Assembly (NCBI GenBank): GCA_038323475.1
Contig: JBBQHA010000114.1
Span: 1 to 10,609, forward strand
DNA from: SZAS-103 sp038323475
Lineage (GTDB): Bacteria > Pseudomonadota > Gammaproteobacteria > Xanthomonadales > Xanthomonadaceae
Length of the DNA: 10,609 nucleotides
Direction of reading: 5' to 3'
In this document: positions 6,100-10,609 of the stretch, one piece after another
Position numbering within the stretch: position 1 is the stretch's first letter
Layout of the letters: every line of letters begins with the position of its first letter
Translations under genes and position numbers: made by a program
The notes under the pieces: model-generated
Seen by the model: only the letters and a program-made list of their open reading frames with translations
Databases searched by the model: none
Told to the model about the DNA's origin: nothing

Positions 6100-8397
6100 C
6101 TAGAACACTTCGTTCCCGCGCATCGCCTCGAACCCGGATGCAAGCTGCACCCGGTCGCGACCGCTCCGCATCGCCTGCAGCGCCTTGTCGGCACGCTCGA
6201 TCAACTGCTGCGCCGTGGTGTCTTCGGGTCGCCGGCTGGCGACGCCGATATTGAGGCCCAGGCGCAGCTTGCCGGATGGAAGCGCCAGTTCCTGGCTGGT
6301 GACGTCGTTGCTCATCGCATCGGCCCAGCGCCGCGCTTGGTCCGCATTCTTGTCCGGCAGGATCACCACGAAGTCGCCGCCGCGGTAGCGGCCGTATTCG
6401 CCGATCTTGTCGCAATGCAGGCCGATCGCCTCGGCCAGCACGCGCAGGCAATGGTCGCCGACCTCGTGGCCATGCGCGTCGTTGATCTCCTTGAGGCGGT
6501 CCATCTCGACGAGCAGGTAGGCCAGCGGCGCATTGAGCTTCAGCGATTGCCTGAAGGCGGCGTCCAGCCGGGCGTTCGCCATGCGCCGGTTGAATGCGCT
6601 GGCGAGCGCCTCGGTCTCGACGTTGCGCCGCTGGGCGCGGTTGTTGGCTGCATCCTCCACCGCGCGCGCGGCCTTCTGCACGAACTCGGCCGCGAGCACC
6701 ATCTCGTCCTGGTCGAACGTCTGCCAGCCGCGACGCTCGATCAGCAGCACGCCCCAGGCCGGAGCGGTCAAACCCAACGGCAGCACCGCGTACTGGGTCA
6801 GGTCGGGCGTCGCGCCCTCCACGGTGGCCGGGGAATCGATGCGCAACTGCATCGGGAGCTGCGAGCGCGAGATGCCCTTGAAGGCGCCTCCGCGCGTGGC
6901 GAGCAACGTCTGGTAGTCGTCGCGCATCAGGTTCGGCTCGCACAGCAGCAGGTCGTTGCCATGGAACGCATGCAAGGCGACTGCCGAACTGTGCTGCGGC
7001 ACCAGTTGGCGCAATGCCTCGAGCAGGCGCCGGAACGCCATCCACTCCTGGTCGGCGCCCGCTGCCGCGCGCAGTTCGTTGAGCGATTCGGCGAACTTGC
7101 GGCGTTCGCGCTCGAGCCGCAAACTCGAATCCACCTGGTCCTTGGCAAGGCGCGCGCGATCGCGTTGCAGGCGGAACTCGATGATCCGGCCCGACAGTGC
7201 GAAGCCCAGCGTCATTGCCGTCAACGCCGCGATCACCTGGTAACCGTACTGGGTCCAGCCGTTGCTCGGCGCCAGGCCGAACGGAACCAGCGCACGCATG
7301 CAGCCGGCTGCGAACAGCAACAGCCACATCAGCAGGATCGGCAACGCGAGATGCCGGCCGCAGCGCCATGCCATCGCGGTCGCCAGCGCCGCGAGCAGCA
7401 TCGCGCCCAGTCCGACCGCCGCGGTGGCGATCTGTGCGGGCTGCGCAAGGTCGGAACGGTTGGACAGGCACAGCAGTGCCAACGTCACAGGGATCGCCGG
7501 GAACAGTCCCAGGATGCGGTCGATCCGCGGCATCGATTGCGCCAGTCCCGCGAACCGGCGCGCAAGTGCGACCGTCGCGGCCGCGAGCAGGTTCGCCAGC
7601 GACCACAACCCCAGCGTGCGCCAATGCCCCCACTTGCCGATCGACGGCAGCATGTACAGGTGGCCGTTGTGGGCAAGGATGAAGACGAGCAATGCGCCGA
7701 GGTACAACAGGTAGTACAGGTACAGGCGATCGCCCAACGCGATGAACATGCCGAGTCCGATCAGCAGCAGCAGGATCAGGCACGTGTAAACCGCGGTGAA
7801 CACGATGACCGCATCGCGGTCGAGCAGGACGGCTTCGGACTCGGCGATGATCCGCGGGGACAAGCTGAAACTGCCCTGGCCACTGGCTTGCACGAATAGC
7901 GTCGTCGGGCCGCTCAGTCCGCGCGGCAACGCGAACGCATAGCCGCCTGCGTGTTCGGCCCGGCTCCCCTGTGGCTCGAAGAAGTCGAGCGACGGTTGCG
8001 ACGGCATTCCGGCCTGGTCGGGCCGGTACAGATTCAACTGATCCACGCGCGCGTGATCCATCCACAGCATCCAGCGCGAATCGTCGTCAGCCAGCGGTGG
8101 CAGGTCCACGTCCAGGCGCAGCCAGTGCACCTGGCCCGGCTCGCCGTGCAGGTGGCGCGGCCCGGATGGCGTCGCGCGGAACGCCGACGCAGGCAATTGT
8201 TCGACTTCCTGCGGGGTGGCGGCGGCGGTCGTTTCGTACGCGCCGACGCGAAGTTCCGGCGCTGTCTGCGCCGGCACCGCGGACGCGAGCAACAGCAGCA
8301 ACAGCGCGATCAGCGAATTCCGGGCAGTGCGGCGCGCTCGCGCGGAAAACTCCGCGCGCCTCACAACGGCTACCCATGTCCCCCGCTTGTCCACCAC
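6100..8397 (-). CDS. 7TM-DISM membrane sensor with GAF-like and degenerate GGDEF domain
   Basis: The product is a 765-residue inner-membrane signalling protein. In order it has a hydrophobic signal segment (about 29-44, NSLIALLLLLLASAVPAQ) and a periplasmic DISMED2-type beta domain (about 47-185, with VHWLRLDVDLP and TTLFVQASG). Then come seven helices (about 195-405), a charged coiled coil (about 407-445), a GAF-like region (about 450-582) and a C-terminal GGDEF domain (about 595-755). The GGDEF fold is recognisable from MDRLKEINDAHGHEVGD, but the signature reads RGGDF at 672-676 and the first metal-binding Asp is Glu631. No RxxD inhibitory site precedes the signature. Diguanylate cyclase activity is therefore uncertain; it may be weak, or the domain may act as a GTP/c-di-GMP sensor. 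The start is GTG at 8397 with GGGAG 8 nt upstream; GTG at 8364 is an alternative. It lies 69 nt after the DUF2007 gene and its TAG abuts the hairpin element. Confidence 0.9.
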   Translation of the reverse strand: MVDKRGTWVAVVRRAEFSARARRTARNSLIALLLLLLASAVPAQTAPELRVGAYETTAAATPQEVEQLPASAFRATPSGPRHLHGEPGQVHWLRLDVDLPPLADDDSRWMLWMDHARVDQLNLYRPDQAGMPSQPSLDFFEPQGSRAEHAGGYAFALPRGLSGPTTLFVQASGQGSFSLSPRIIAESEAVLLDRDAVIVFTAVYTCLILLLLIGLGMFIALGDRLYLYYLLYLGALLVFILAHNGHLYMLPSIGKWGHWRTLGLWSLANLLAAATVALARRFAGLAQSMPRIDRILGLFPAIPVTLALLCLSNRSDLAQPAQIATAAVGLGAMLLAALATAMAWRCGRHLALPILLMWLLLFAAGCMRALVPFGLAPSNGWTQYGYQVIAALTAMTLGFALSGRIIEFRLQRDRARLAKDQVDSSLRLERERRKFAESLNELRAAAGADQEWMAFRRLLEALRQLVPQHSSAVALHAFHGNDLLLCEPNLMRDDYQTLLATRGGAFKGISRSQLPMQLRIDSPATVEGATPDLTQYAVLPLGLTAPAWGVLLIERRGWQTFDQDEMVLAAEFVQKAARAVEDAANNRAQRRNVETEALASAFNRRMANARLDAAFRQSLKLNAPLAYLLVEMDRLKEINDAHGHEVGDHCLRVLAEAIGLHCDKIGEYGRYRGGDFVVILPDKNADQARRWADAMSNDVTSQELALPSGKLRLGLNIGVASRRPEDTTAQQLIERADKALQAMRSGRDRVQLASGFEAMRGNEVF

Positions 8398-8466
8398 CCA
8401 AACTCCCGCAGTTTCCGACCCGCAACCCGGCCGCCGATTCGCAGCGGTCTCGGCGCGACCATCCGG

Positions 8467-8733
8467 CTACGCCGGTATTTCCACCCAACCGGAGTCCGGC
8501 TCCCCATCGCCGGAGGCGGCCGCACGGTCGCGTTCGAGTTCACCCAGCACCTGCCGCGCTTCGACCTCGCATGTTTCGGGCACGCACAATGCGAGCATGC
8601 CCGACACCGGGAGATCGCCGATGCCGCCGGTGAGGAATTCGCCACGCAGATACACCGGTATCCCGGTCTGTTCAAGCACGCCTTTCACCAGATGCGCATC
8701 AATGATGTTGTCCGGTTCATAGACGACCCGCAT
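8467..8733 (-). CDS. DUF2007 domain protein (putative signal-transducing protein)
   Basis: The small soluble protein has 88 residues. The first 65 or so match the DUF2007 pattern: MRVVYEPDNIIDAHLVKGVLEQTGIPVYLRGE, then the GG-containing loop LTGGIGDLP and the strand MLALCVPE, as in a compact alpha/beta PII-like fold. The last 20 residues, rich in Ala, Gly and acidic residues, are a tail. The molecular function of the family is not established; it is labelled signal-transducing on structural grounds. An in-frame TAA lies two codons upstream, so the ATG at 8731-8733 is the earliest ATG start, with GGGGG about 6 nt before it. It precedes the DISM-GGDEF gene on the same strand by 69 nt, probably in one transcript. 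A 5-bp stem CCGGC TAC GCCGG (8463-8475) covers its stop codon. Confidence 0.85.
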   Translation of the reverse strand: MRVVYEPDNIIDAHLVKGVLEQTGIPVYLRGEFLTGGIGDLPVSGMLALCVPETCEVEARQVLGELERDRAAASGDGEPDSGWVEIPA

Positions 8734-8772
8734 GCGTTACCCCCGCAGCCAACGCCCGCAGCATAACCTCCT
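8717..8772 (-). promoter_or_regulatory. Strong Shine-Dalgarno with 15-codon leader ORF overlapping the DUF2007 start
   Basis: On the minus strand AGGAGG (8772-8767) is followed 2 nt later by an ATG at 8764. It opens a 15-codon frame (MLRALAAGVTHAGRL) that stops with TGA at 8719-8717, 15 nt inside the DUF2007 gene in another frame. This is one of the best Shine-Dalgarno matches in the window, yet it is about 33 nt from the DUF2007 ATG. The 2-nt spacing is tight for initiation. It may be a regulatory upstream ORF coupled to DUF2007, or chance. Confidence 0.25.
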
Positions 8773-8795
8773 GCGCGATGATCGGGACGACCGGC

Positions 8796-8801
8796 TACAC
8801 T
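8796..8801 (+). promoter_or_regulatory. Candidate -10 box of glnS
   Basis: TACACT, within CGGCTACACTGG, lies 35 nt upstream of the glnS ATG at 8837 and is a good -10 match for a GC-rich gammaproteobacterium. The -35 position (about 8773-8778, GCGCGA) matches poorly. It also overlaps the sequence upstream of the divergent DUF2007 gene, so both promoters must share this gap of about 100 nt. Confidence 0.35.
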
Positions 8802-8836
8802 GGGCGTTGTCAAACTGCGCACTGCATCACAATCAC

Positions 8837-10609
<1,773 letters not shown>

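Noticed and set aside
6061..6102. Possible insertion-sequence end (TTTCAACAAGCTG resembles some IS terminal repeats)
   Set aside because: No matching opposite end, target duplication or transposase fragment is visible within the window.
6016..7899. A 627-codon plus-strand open frame starting in the hairpin element
   Set aside because: It lies wholly antisense to the recognisable DISM-GGDEF gene and has shadow-like His/Gln/Arg-rich composition. The start inside hairpin 3 is coincidental.
8398..8466. Possible gene or regulator in the 69-nt gap between DUF2007 and the sensor gene
   Set aside because: Apart from a 5-bp stem at the DUF2007 stop and a GGGAG near the sensor start, nothing with coding or promoter character is seen.
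8808..8813. A perfect TTGACA on the minus strand upstream of DUF2007
   Set aside because: The hexamer 17 nt downstream reads TCGTCC, not a -10 box. It might still be a -35 of an extended promoter, but the sequence does not support it.

Overview
The window is a GC-rich, gene-dense stretch of a bacterial chromosome. The gene content points to a gammaproteobacterium, most likely of the Xanthomonadales/Lysobacterales. The reasons are a bacterial glutaminyl-tRNA synthetase, an E. coli-type MsrA, a 7TM-DISM sensor with a GGDEF domain, very high G/C at third codon positions, and genes with little or no Shine-Dalgarno signal. That placement is inference, since there is no rRNA or other strong marker here. 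No tRNA, CRISPR array, phage gene or transposase gene is visible.

Layout. (1) Positions 1-1239, plus strand: the C-terminal half of a GlpC-like CCG-domain iron-sulfur protein, followed after 6 nt by a DUF3501 gene. This pair is often found next to rubrerythrin and suggests a peroxide or oxidative-stress locus whose start lies upstream of the window. (2) 1304-1903, plus: a small membrane-anchored protein of unknown function, possibly read from a leaderless mRNA. (3) 1960-3492, plus: an ArnT/GT-83-like membrane glycosyltransferase. (4) 3574-5860, minus: a compact operon in the order GST-family protein, EamA/DMT transporter, MsrA. Both junctions are 4-nt overlaps, and a hairpin sits over the msrA stop codon. 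(5) 5861-6099: the longest gene-free stretch, holding five consecutive hairpins. (6) 6100-8733, minus: a DUF2007 gene followed by a 7TM-DISM/GAF-like/GGDEF membrane signalling protein with a degenerate active-site motif. (7) 8837 to the right edge, plus: glnS, cut by the window end near its C-terminus.

Two themes connect the genes. MsrA, the GST-like protein and the CCG/DUF3501 pair all fit redox or thiol stress handling. The DUF2007 and DISM-GGDEF genes look like a small signalling unit. The least ordinary parts are the five-hairpin element between the two minus-strand operons and the altered GGDEF motif. Most of the window is otherwise ordinary core-genome content, and I do not see a clear new multi-gene system.
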